From assembly GCA_013811715.1 (NCBI GenBank), contig JACCUS010000232.1, positions 1 through 5,774 of the forward strand: a DNA stretch of 5,774 nt, given 5' to 3'. Position 1 is the first letter of the stretch. Each line of letters begins with the position of its first letter. This document shows positions 1 to 5,774 of this stretch, piece by piece. The notes beneath the pieces were generated by a model. That model made no database searches, was not told the DNA's origin, and saw only the letters and a program-made list of their open reading frames with translations. The position numbers were made by a program, and so were the translations under genes. The DNA comes from Nocardioidaceae bacterium (GTDB lineage: Bacteria > Actinomycetota > Actinomycetes > Propionibacteriales > Nocardioidaceae).

Positions 1-9
1 GGAGGCTAC

Positions 10-23
10 GCCACAATTGTGGC
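10..23. promoter_or_regulatory. 14-bp perfect palindrome upstream of relB, candidate toxin-antitoxin operator
   Basis: GCCACAATTGTGGC equals its own reverse complement and ends one base before the preferred relB ATG at 25. Antitoxins of the Phd/YefM/RelB type usually repress their own operon by binding short palindromes that overlap the promoter or start region, so this is the natural operator candidate. A GGAGG at 1-5 is the only Shine-Dalgarno-like string. It is 19 nt from the ATG and 13 nt from an in-frame GTG at 19, so neither spacing is ideal. The palindrome is seen directly; the operator role is inferred. Confidence 0.5.
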
Positions 24-24
24 C

Positions 25-291
25 ATGAGTACGGAGTCCCTGCGTGCGGTCCGTGACCACCTGAGCGAAGTGGTCGACCGCGTGGAGCGCCAGCATGAAC
101 GTGTCATCGTGACGCGCAACGGCCGCGCGGCCGCGGTCCTGATCAGCCCGGAGGACTTGGGTCAGCTCGAGGAGACCATCGATGTCCTCAGCGACCCAGA
201 CGCTCTGGCCGACATCCGAGAAGCCGACGCCGCCTACGCGCGCGGTGACGTCCTTTGCGGTATCGACGCCGTCCGCCGCCTGCGGTCGTGA
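25..291 (+). CDS. relB: RelB-like (Phd/YefM superfamily) antitoxin
   Basis: This 88-residue protein is the antitoxin half of a type II toxin-antitoxin pair. It would neutralise the downstream RelE by direct binding and, with it, repress the operon. The N-terminal half has the Phd/YefM DNA-binding and dimerisation pattern: VRDHLSEVVDRVE at about residues 9-21, then HERVIVTRNGRAAAVLIS at about 23-40. An acidic, probably flexible C-terminal tail follows (DPDALADIREADAAYARGD), the part that usually wraps the toxin. From memory it closely resembles mycobacterial RelB. I chose ATG 25 over the in-frame GTG at 19 because it gives the usual number of residues before the LSE motif and leaves the palindrome outside the coding region; GTG 19 remains possible. 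Its TGA overlaps the relE GTG in a GTGA arrangement, which implies translational coupling. Confidence 0.88.
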   Translation: MSTESLRAVRDHLSEVVDRVERQHERVIVTRNGRAAAVLISPEDLGQLEETIDVLSDPDALADIREADAAYARGDVLCGIDAVRRLRS

Positions 292-563
292 CTCCGGCGT
301 ACCAACTCATTTTGACGCCACCGGCCCAACGGGCGATCGCTGACAAGCTTCCCGAGGCCGTCGCCACTGCGGTGATCGACTTCGTTACCACCGCACTCAT
401 CGACAACCCGCATCGCGTGGGCAAGCAGCTTCGCGATGATCTCTCCGGCGTCTGGGCGGCCCGGCGAGGCACCTATCGCGTCCTCTACCGCATCAATGAA
501 GAGGTGCACGAGGTCGTGGGCCTGCGCATCGAACACCGTCGCGACGCCTACCGGCCGCTGTAG
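288..563 (+). CDS. relE: RelE-family toxin (mRNA interferase)
   Basis: This 91-residue basic protein is the toxin of the pair. RelE enzymes cleave mRNA in the ribosomal A site and so halt translation. The fold pattern is clear: an N-terminal strand (YQLILTPPAQRAI), helices through residue 38, the typical NPHRVGKQLRDDLSGVW segment (40-56), then AARRGTYRVLYRI (57-69) and a C-terminal strand with HRRDAYR (83-89). Basic and aromatic residues in positions used by the family for RNA binding and cleavage are present (K46, R49, R59, R60, R64, R84, R85, Y88), so the toxin looks intact. The GTG at 288 overlaps the antitoxin stop by 4 bp. An in-frame TTG at 255 would add 11 residues inside relB and is less likely. 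It ends 44 bp from the convergent purD. Confidence 0.88.
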   Translation: MTPAYQLILTPPAQRAIADKLPEAVATAVIDFVTTALIDNPHRVGKQLRDDLSGVWAARRGTYRVLYRINEEVHEVVGLRIEHRRDAYRPL

Positions 564-603
564 ACGTCGGCAGACGCGGCGCAGAACGAATGCTCGGCGC
601 CAT

Positions 604-619
604 GCCGTCAGCCGACGGC
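604..619. terminator. Possible bidirectional hairpin between convergent relE and purD
   Basis: GCCGTC and GACGGC form a perfect 6-bp stem with a 4-nt loop, 40 bp after the relE stop and overlapping the purD stop codon. There is no T-tract on either strand, so it would be a weak or U-less terminator at best. GC-rich actinobacterial terminators often lack a U-run, so I keep it at low confidence. It partly reflects purD codons and could be coincidental. Confidence 0.25.
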
Positions 620-1846
620 CACGGCGATGTCACGGCGGAACTGGTGCCCGGCGAAGTCGATCAGCCTCACCCCTTCGTAGGCGCGGTCTCTGGCCTGCTG
701 CACCGAGTCGCCGAGCCCGGTCACCGCCAGCACGCGGCCACCGGCAGTGGCAAGGCCGACAGGCCCGAGCGCCGTACCGGCGTGCAGCACGTGTACGTCG
801 TGCAGCACCTCCGCCGCCTCCACGCCGCTGATCGCGTCACCTTTTCGCGGTGAGTCGGGGTAACCTGCCGACGCCATCACCACCGCGACGGCTGCGCCCG
901 ACTTCCAACGCAACCTCTCGACGTCGTCCAGCCGCCCGGCCGCGGCGGCGTGCAGCACCGGACCTAGCGGGGTATCGAGCAGTTCGAGCAGCACCTGCGT
1001 CTCGGGGTCACCGAAGCGCGCGTTGAACTCGACGACGCGCACCCCTCGCGACGTAAGCGCCAAGCCGGCGTAGAGCAGCCCGACGAAGGGAGTGCCGCGT
1101 CTGGCGAGCTCGCCGACGGCGGGCCGCAGCACTCGGTCGTTCACCTCCTCGACCAGCCCCTCGGGCGCCCACGGCAGCGGCGCGTAGGCGCCCATGCCGC
1201 CCGTATTCGGGCCGTGCCCGCCGTCGAGCAGCCGCTTGAAGTCCTGCGCGGGCAGTAGCGGCAACACGGTGGTGCCGTCGCTGAAGCCGAACAGCGACAC
1301 CTCTGGGCCGTCCAGGTACTCCTCGACGACGACGCGTTCACAGCCGGCGGCGTGGGCCTGGGCAGCGGCACGATCCGATGTCACGACGACACCCTTCCCG
1401 GCGGCGAGCCCGTCGTCCTTCACGACGTACGGCGGACCGAACGTGTCGAGGGCGTCACCCGCCTCGCCGGCCGACTCGCAAACGCGAGCGAGCGCAGTCG
1501 GGATCTCGGCCGCCGCCATCACGTCCTTCGCGAACGCCTTCGAGCCCTCGATCCGAGCGGCCGCCTTGCTCGGGCCGAAGCACGCGATCCCGGCCGCGCG
1601 AACGGCGTCGGCGACCCCGGCGACCAGCGGCGCCTCCGGCCCCACCACGACGAGGTCGACCTCGAGACGGTGCGCAAGGGTGGCGACCGCTTCACCGTCG
1701 AGCGGGTCGACATCGTGCACAGTCGCAACAGCGCCGATCCCAGGGTTTCCGGGGGCCGCGTGAACCGCTTCGACGTCGGGGTCTCGGCTCAGCGCCTTCG
1801 CGATTGCGTGCTCCCTGCCACCGTTGCCGATCACCAGCGTCTTCAC
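608..1846 (-). CDS. purD: Phosphoribosylamine--glycine ligase (GAR synthetase)
   Basis: This 412-residue cytosolic ATP-grasp enzyme catalyses the second step of de novo purine synthesis: 5-phosphoribosylamine + glycine + ATP gives GAR + ADP + phosphate. The N-terminal domain has GNGGREHA (7-14), APGNPG (31-36), VGPEAPL (68-74) and FGPS (90-93). The ATP-grasp part has VVKDDGLAAGKGV (141-153) and VEEYLDGPEVSLF (174-186), then HGPNTGGMGAY (211-221) and FNARFGDPETQ (274-284), which supplies the metal-binding Glu/Asn region. The length is normal to slightly short (family about 420-430), with no break. The start is GTG at 1846, placing the MKTLVIGNGG start at the family position. It follows purA on the same strand after 77 nt and has its own candidate promoter, so it may be both co-transcribed with purA and independently expressed. 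Confidence 0.97.
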   Translation of the reverse strand: MKTLVIGNGGREHAIAKALSRDPDVEAVHAAPGNPGIGAVATVHDVDPLDGEAVATLAHRLEVDLVVVGPEAPLVAGVADAVRAAGIACFGPSKAAARIEGSKAFAKDVMAAAEIPTALARVCESAGEAGDALDTFGPPYVVKDDGLAAGKGVVVTSDRAAAQAHAAGCERVVVEEYLDGPEVSLFGFSDGTTVLPLLPAQDFKRLLDGGHGPNTGGMGAYAPLPWAPEGLVEEVNDRVLRPAVGELARRGTPFVGLLYAGLALTSRGVRVVEFNARFGDPETQVLLELLDTPLGPVLHAAAAGRLDDVERLRWKSGAAVAVVMASAGYPDSPRKGDAISGVEAAEVLHDVHVLHAGTALGPVGLATAGGRVLAVTGLGDSVQQARDRAYEGVRLIDFAGHQFRRDIAVAVG

Positions 1847-1854
1847 AGCTGGCG

Positions 1855-1860
1855 ACCCTA
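1855..1860 (-). promoter_or_regulatory. Candidate -10 box (TAGGGT) for purD
   Basis: On the minus strand TAGGGT fits the actinobacterial TANNNT -10 pattern and lies 8 nt before the purD GTG, so transcription would begin at or within a couple of bases of the start codon. No convincing -35 box is visible at 17-18 nt. The AGGG inside it could instead act as a Shine-Dalgarno sequence on a purA-purD transcript (9 nt spacing). The two readings are not exclusive. Confidence 0.4.
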
Positions 1861-1887
1861 CCGGCTGTCCCGCACCGAGCCGCCTAC

Positions 1888-1903
1888 CGTGAAGCGGGTC
1901 ACG
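1888..1903 (-). other. Small stem-loop in the purA-purD gap
   Basis: CGTGA and TCACG form a 5-bp perfect stem with a 6-nt loop, 22 nt after the purA stop. No U-run follows. It might weaken read-through from purA into purD or be chance. Apart from this and the candidate purD -10 box, the 77-nt gap holds nothing I can support. Confidence 0.2.
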
Positions 1904-1924
1904 AGAAGCGAGTCGGCCACGGGG

Positions 1925-3208
<1,284 letters not shown>

Positions 3209-3216
3209 GTGCTCGG

Positions 3217-3222
3217 CCCTTC
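3217..3222 (-). promoter_or_regulatory. Ribosome-binding site of purA
   Basis: GAAGGG on the minus strand, 8 nt before the purA ATG, is the only well-placed Shine-Dalgarno sequence in this window. It fixes the start at 3208 and shows that purA is translated from a leadered transcript, unlike the neighbours whose starts lie almost at the predicted transcription start. Confidence 0.65.
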
Positions 3223-3240
3223 ATTCGACAGTCGTGCTCG

Positions 3241-3258
3241 ACACTCGCAGTGCGGTGT
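3241..3258 (-). other. Second, smaller stem-loop in the purA leader
   Basis: Read on the minus strand, ACACCGC pairs with GCG-A-GTGT: seven base pairs with one bulged A and a 3-nt loop. It lies about 18 nt upstream of the purA ribosome-binding site. As DNA it is also a quasi-palindrome (CACTCGCAGTG on the plus strand), so it could be a protein site rather than an RNA structure. Function unknown. Confidence 0.3.
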
Positions 3259-3280
3259 CTGGCCTGGCGGCCCGTAAACG

Positions 3281-3320
3281 GCAAGAGCCCTTGCTGCACG
3301 CAACAGCATGGGGCTCTTGC
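3281..3320. other. Strong stem-loop between divergent purA and lipid kinase genes
   Basis: GCAAGAGCCC (3281-3290) and GGGCTCTTGC (3311-3320) are perfect 10-base inverted arms. Inside them TGCTG and CAGCA add a further 5-bp stem after a G-U pair and one bulged base, with a 7-nt loop (CACGCAA on the plus strand). It lies in the gap between two divergent genes, where neither needs a terminator. If the TAGCCT box at 3327-3332 is the purA -10, the hairpin would start at or next to the transcription start and cap the purA mRNA 5' end. It could be an mRNA-stabilising or attenuating leader element, or a block to antisense transcription from either side. No U-run follows on either strand. Confidence 0.65.
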
Positions 3321-3326
3321 GGCTAA

Positions 3327-3332
3327 AGGCTA
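3327..3332 (-). promoter_or_regulatory. Candidate -10 box (TAGCCT) for purA
   Basis: TAGCCT on the minus strand fits TANNNT. Transcription would start around 3320-3321, giving a leader of about 112 nt that begins with the strong stem-loop. No recognisable -35 box lies 17-18 nt upstream, so this is a weak call. Confidence 0.3.
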
Positions 3333-3372
3333 GCGGACCCGACCGCGCCGAGAGCCGGCGGACTCAGCACTC

Positions 3373-3378
3373 TAGGGT
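3373..3378 (+). promoter_or_regulatory. Candidate -10 box (TAGGGT) for the lipid kinase gene, leaderless arrangement
   Basis: TAGGGT fits TANNNT and ends 6 nt before the GTG at 3385, the distance expected if transcription starts on the first base of the start codon. It is the same hexamer found just upstream of purD. No clear -35 box is visible. The embedded AGGG could alternatively serve as a weak Shine-Dalgarno sequence (7 nt spacing). Confidence 0.45.
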
Positions 3379-3384
3379 TCGGAT

Positions 3385-4296
3385 GTGGACCACGTCTTGC
3401 TGATCACCAACGCCGGGGCCGGCAGCAACGACGAGCGGGCAGTCGAGACGGCGGCAAAGGTGCTCCGCGAGCAGGCCCGGGTCGACGTGGCCGCCACGTG
3501 CGACAAGGCCGAGCTGGAGGCTGCCCTGTCGGGCCGTGGTGACCGAGACGTCGTCGTGGCTGGCGGCGACGGGAGCCTACATGCTGTGGTGGCGGTCCTC
3601 CGCAGGCTCGATGACCTCGCCGGACCAACAATCGGCCTGATACCGCTCGGCACGGGGAATGACTTCGCCCGCGGGGTCGAGATCCCGTTGACCCCGGAAG
3701 CGGCCGCCCGGGTCATCCTTTCCGGTGAGCCCCGGAAGGTCGACATCTTGGTCGACGATGACGACCACGTCGTCGTCAACGCGGTGCACATGGGGGTGGG
3801 CGCCGAGGCTGCGATAGAGGCCAGGCCCTGGAAGTCCGCCTTCGGCAAGCTGAAGCTCGGCAAAGTGGGCTACGCCATCGGCGCGGTGGTCGCGAGCTCC
3901 AAGACCCAGGGTCTGCGGCTGCGGGTGGTGGCCGACGGGAGCGTGCTCGCCGACGGCCGCCACCGCGTCCTCCAGGTCGGCGTGTTGAACGGGTCGAAGA
4001 TCGGGGGTGGCACCGAGATGGCCCCTGACGCGGTCACCACGGACGGCCTCGCCGACGTACTCGTGTCGTTCTCGGTGAGCCCCTTGGGCCGGTTCTTGTA
4101 CGGCGTCCACCTCAAGCGGGGAACCCACGACGAGCGGCACGACGTCAAGGTGGCACAAGCCACGTCGGTCTCGGTCACCGGCGAGGAGTTCTGGTGCAAC
4201 GCCGACGGCGAGTTGGCTGGTCCGATGACGAGCCGGTCATGGAGCGTCCACCCGAAAGCGTTCACGATGGTGCTGCCTTCGCGGTCTGCTGGGTGA
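3385..4296 (+). CDS. Diacylglycerol kinase / YegS-type lipid kinase family protein
   Basis: This 303-residue protein has the two-lobed NAD-kinase-like fold of bacterial lipid kinases, which phosphorylate diacylglycerol or a related lipid (sometimes sphingoid bases) with ATP at the membrane surface. The N-terminal catalytic domain shows NAGAGS (9-14), the nucleotide-binding GGDGS (60-64) and IGLIPLGTGNDFAR (83-96). The C-terminal beta-rich domain shows NAVHMGVGAEA (132-142) and the catalytic-region NADGE (272-276). No signal peptide or membrane span is evident, so it is probably a peripheral protein. The GTG start gives MDHVLLITNAGAGS, the usual short lead into the first motif; the overlapping ATG at 3383 is in another frame. 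The substrate cannot be told from sequence. It is divergent from purA and converges on the regulator gene. Confidence 0.92.
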   Translation: MDHVLLITNAGAGSNDERAVETAAKVLREQARVDVAATCDKAELEAALSGRGDRDVVVAGGDGSLHAVVAVLRRLDDLAGPTIGLIPLGTGNDFARGVEIPLTPEAAARVILSGEPRKVDILVDDDDHVVVNAVHMGVGAEAAIEARPWKSAFGKLKLGKVGYAIGAVVASSKTQGLRLRVVADGSVLADGRHRVLQVGVLNGSKIGGGTEMAPDAVTTDGLADVLVSFSVSPLGRFLYGVHLKRGTHDERHDVKVAQATSVSVTGEEFWCNADGELAGPMTSRSWSVHPKAFTMVLPSRSAG

Positions 4297-4315
4297 CCGC
4301 CAAGGCCGTGCGGTC
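4281..4315 (+). terminator. Alternating inverted repeats at the lipid kinase 3' end, possible terminator
   Basis: GCGGTC (4281-4286), GACCGC (4295-4300) and GCGGTC again (4310-4315) allow two mutually exclusive 6-bp hairpins with loops of 8 and 9 nt. The kinase stop codon TGA (4294-4296) overlaps the middle element. No T-run follows. This is a plausible U-less terminator for the kinase transcript, but weak. Confidence 0.3.
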
Positions 4316-4330
4316 TGGGCATCCTCGACC

Positions 4331-4429
4331 GGCGGCCTGCCTGTGGATAAGCGCCGGGCGGACACGGTCATCGCCGCCGATATGGGTCTGCACGTCGACA
4401 CCGTCCGCAAGTGGCGCAGACGGATTCCC
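4331..4429 (+). pseudogene. Relic of an IS630-like transposase N-terminal helix-turn-helix
   Basis: The frame containing GTG 4343 encodes a stretch that includes ADTVIAADMGLHVDTVRKWR and ends RRRIP. This is the pattern of the N-terminal helix-turn-helix of IS630-family transposases (IAA-LG-HVDTVRKWRRRF). Nothing transposase-like precedes the GGLP segment, and after RRRIP the frame runs straight into the antisense of the regulator gene, so the usual linker, DDE catalytic domain and terminal inverted repeats are absent. It fills most of the 134-nt gap between two convergent genes. I infer a decayed insertion whose remainder was deleted. The motif match is from memory, so a chance resemblance or a helix-turn-helix fragment from another family is possible. 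Confidence 0.5.
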
Positions 4430-4430
4430 G

Positions 4431-5429
4431 CTAGAGCCAGCCTCGCCGTACGGCCTCCATCCCCGCCTGGAAGCGGGAGTCGACCCCGAGCTCGGCCATC
4501 AGGTTGGCGATCCGGCGGCGGACCGTGCGCAACGACATGCCCAGGGTGCGGGCGATCTGTTCGTCCTTGGCGCCGCCAGCGAGCATCTCCAGCAGTTGGC
4601 TCCGTGCGCCCGCGTCGAGCTCCGCGCCGAAGCCGGGCACGGTCACCGCATGGCTCCACAGCTGGTCGAACAACGCGATGCATGCGGACACGATGCCGGG
4701 CTGACGGATCAGCAGCCGCTCGCCGGTCGTCTCGCCCCAGAACTCGAGCGCCATCACGGCGTCGGTGCCGAAAATCGCGAGCCGGGTAGGCACCTCCGGA
4801 AGCACCCGGATCCGCTCACCGGCACGGGCACGTGCCCGGACCGAGTCCGAGCTCATCTCGATGATCTTGGCAGGGTAAATGACCCGGGAGCTTGCCCCGG
4901 CCGCGATCGCCTGAGTGACGGCGACGTCCATCCGCTGGCCAGTCGGCAGGTGCCACTGGTCGGGTCGCAGGAACAACAGCTCACCGGTCGTGTTGGCGAT
5001 GAGGGTCTGCATGACGTCGGCCAAGTCCTCGCCTGGGATCATGTCGATCGACACCGGGCGCCAGTCCGCACGCTCGCCGGCGAGATGCTCGGCAAGGTAG
5101 GTGGCGACCTCGCTTTGTGCGAGCGTGAGAGCTTCCTCGGCATCGGTCAGCCGGCGGGCCTCGGCGTTGAGCAGTCTCCCCAGGGCGAATTCGGGCAGCT
5201 CGGGAAAGACGCCCTCGTCGGCGATCCGGATCAGCCGCGCACTGACCAGCGGAGCAAGGTCGCTCCTGACCTCCTCAGGTGACCTCCCCGTCCGGTCAGA
5301 CAGCGACTCGACAGACCCGCCTGGGTAGCGCAGCACGAACCGGTATGCGCGTTCGCTGAACGCACCGATGCCGAGAGCGGCCAGCGGTCCCCGAGACCCG
5401 TCCCTCGCCAGATCTGACCTCGGCTGCAT
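4431..5429 (-). CDS. LuxR-type transcriptional regulator with N-terminal TrmB-like winged helix
   Basis: This 332-residue protein is a likely DNA-binding regulator. Residues about 26-68 (ERAYRFVLRYPGG through VSARLIR) look like a TrmB/MarR-type winged helix. A helical, partly coiled-coil linker spans about 85-115. The middle (about 120-265) resembles the phospholipase-D-like sensor module often joined to TrmB domains, including GERIRVLPEVPTRLAIFG. The C-terminus (279-326) is a LuxR/GerE helix-turn-helix with DEQIARTLGMSLRTVRRRIA and ELGV, although the usual LTxRE entry to the domain is missing. There is no receiver domain, so it is not a classic response regulator, and the signal is unknown. 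The ATG at 5429 has no ribosome-binding site but a promoter placed for leaderless transcription. It is divergent from the DUF3151-like gene and has no partner gene in the window. Confidence 0.85.
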   Translation of the reverse strand: MQPRSDLARDGSRGPLAALGIGAFSERAYRFVLRYPGGSVESLSDRTGRSPEEVRSDLAPLVSARLIRIADEGVFPELPEFALGRLLNAEARRLTDAEEALTLAQSEVATYLAEHLAGERADWRPVSIDMIPGEDLADVMQTLIANTTGELLFLRPDQWHLPTGQRMDVAVTQAIAAGASSRVIYPAKIIEMSSDSVRARARAGERIRVLPEVPTRLAIFGTDAVMALEFWGETTGERLLIRQPGIVSACIALFDQLWSHAVTVPGFGAELDAGARSQLLEMLAGGAKDEQIARTLGMSLRTVRRRIANLMAELGVDSRFQAGMEAVRRGWL

Positions 5430-5435
5430 GCTGGC

Positions 5436-5465
5436 AGGTTACGGCCACTGGCAACTTCATGCCAC
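5436..5465 (-). promoter_or_regulatory. Promoter of the LuxR-type regulator gene, leaderless
   Basis: On the minus strand GTGGCA (5460-5465; four of six bases match TTGACA) is followed after 18 bp by TAACCT (5436-5441, TANNNT), which ends 6 nt before the ATG at 5429. Transcription would start on or next to the A of the start codon. There is no Shine-Dalgarno sequence in the 6-nt gap, which agrees with a leaderless mRNA. This is the most complete promoter in the window. Confidence 0.5.
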
Positions 5466-5538
5466 CGATTCCGACATCGGACCGGCACAATGGTGACCCG
5501 AGAGCGCGGCCTCGGAATCGACGCAGGGGACGATTCCG
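5466..5538. repeat. Three copies of CGATTCCG in alternating orientation, possible operator cluster
   Basis: CGATTCCG occurs at 5466-5473 and 5531-5538, and its exact complement CGGAATCG at 5513-5520. The second and third copies form an inverted pair with a 10-bp spacer (18 bp centre to centre, under two helical turns). The first copy abuts the predicted -35 of the regulator gene. The cluster lies in the 188-nt gap between the divergent regulator and DUF3151-like genes, where an autoregulator would bind. Elsewhere that gap holds only a GGGCC/GGCCC 5-bp inverted repeat at 5560-5574 and no gene. The repeats are seen; binding is inferred. Confidence 0.45.
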
Positions 5539-5617
5539 TCGTCGCGCTCGATCGCCGCCGGGCCGAGCCGGCCCGCTGCCTGGAGCGGCCGAACGACCTA
5601 CCGGCATGATGGCGGGC

Positions 5618-5774
5618 ATGACCTTCGACGATCTCCTTGGCGGGCCCCCTCCCACCTTGTTACCCGAAGACCCGGCGCAACTCGAACTCACGGCGGGCAC
5701 TCCACCGCCTGAGGTGGCGAAGAGCAACCCCGCCTCATCGCTGGCTTGGGCGGCGCTGTCGGAGTCGGTGCTAG
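5618..5774 (+). CDS. DUF3151-family protein, 5' part only (cut by window edge)
   Basis: The first 52 codons of a gene continue past the right edge, one base into codon 53. The peptide begins MTFDDLLGG, then has PTLLPED, and ends NPASSLAWAALSESVL. This DLLG...LLP...HPASSLAWAAL layout is that of the uncharacterised actinobacterial DUF3151 proteins (about 140 residues). From memory, such genes occur near purA and fba in actinobacteria, which fits this location. I place the start at 5618 by analogy to that family; in-frame ATGs at 5606 and 5609 are alternatives. No Shine-Dalgarno sequence is present. CATGAT at 5605-5610, 7 nt upstream, could be a poor -10 box for a leaderless start. The function of the family is unknown to me. 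Confidence 0.75.
   Translation, partial: MTFDDLLGGPPPTLLPEDPAQLELTAGTPPPEVAKSNPASSLAWAALSESVL

Noticed and set aside
19..291. GTG at 19 as the relB start
   Set aside because: Possible, but it lies inside the palindrome and would add two residues before the usual antitoxin N-terminus; ATG 25 is preferred.
1378..1431. KDDGLAAGKG in PurD instead of the common KADGLAAGKG, as a possible active-site change
   Set aside because: From memory the Asp variant occurs in other actinobacterial PurD proteins, and all neighbouring ATP-grasp residues are normal.
3281..3320. Intrinsic terminator
   Set aside because: Neither strand has a gene ending nearby and no U-run follows. Both flanking genes are transcribed away from it, so a leader or promoter-region role fits better.
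3209..3384. Known riboswitch (purine, guanidine or ppGpp/PRPP type) in the purA leader
   Set aside because: I could not find the conserved core of any riboswitch class I know; only two stem-loops without a recognisable binding core.
3577..4158. Minus-strand open frame of 193 codons inside the lipid kinase gene
   Set aside because: It is antisense to a gene whose catalytic motifs are all in place, and shows no recognisable motif of its own.
4194..5282. Long open frame (362 codons) on the plus strand across the kinase end and the regulator
   Set aside because: It is antisense to the well-supported regulator gene and overlaps the kinase end in another frame. Its translation is rich in Arg, Pro, Gly and Asp without recognisable domains, as expected for shadow frames in GC-rich DNA. 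Only the short 4331-4429 stretch, in a different frame, looks like a protein remnant.

Overview
The window reads as chromosomal DNA of a high-GC actinobacterium. The coding strands are strongly GC-biased, GTG starts are used for three genes, PurA and PurD have the actinobacterial look, and three start codons have a TANNNT -10 box 6-8 nt upstream with little or no leader, an arrangement common in actinobacteria. The DUF3151-type gene at the right edge also points to Actinobacteria, because that family is largely confined to them. I cannot name the genus.

Layout, left to right. A type II toxin-antitoxin pair (relB then relE, + strand, 4-bp GTGA overlap) opens the window, with a 14-bp perfect palindrome just upstream that is a good candidate for its own operator. 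It converges on purD (- strand). purD follows purA on the same strand after a 77-nt gap that holds a possible promoter for purD. purA is divergent from a diacylglycerol/lipid kinase gene (+). The 176-nt gap between them holds the strongest stem-loop in the window, which would lie in the purA mRNA leader. The kinase gene converges on a LuxR-type regulator gene (-). The 134-nt gap between them carries the helix-turn-helix end of what looks like a dead IS630-like transposase. The regulator is divergent from a truncated DUF3151-family gene (+) that runs off the right edge. The gap between those two holds three copies of an 8-mer in alternating orientation, one abutting the regulator's predicted -35 box.

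Functionally, purA (AMP branch from IMP) and purD (second step of IMP synthesis) belong to one pathway and are co-oriented. The lipid kinase, regulator and DUF3151 gene are not obviously linked to it. relBE and the transposase relic are the accessory elements. I found no prophage, CRISPR array, intact insertion sequence, rRNA or tRNA. Most of the window is ordinary core genome. The observations most worth following are non-coding: the purA leader structure, the regulator/DUF3151 repeat cluster and the relBE palindrome. No stretch over 300 bases lacks a gene.
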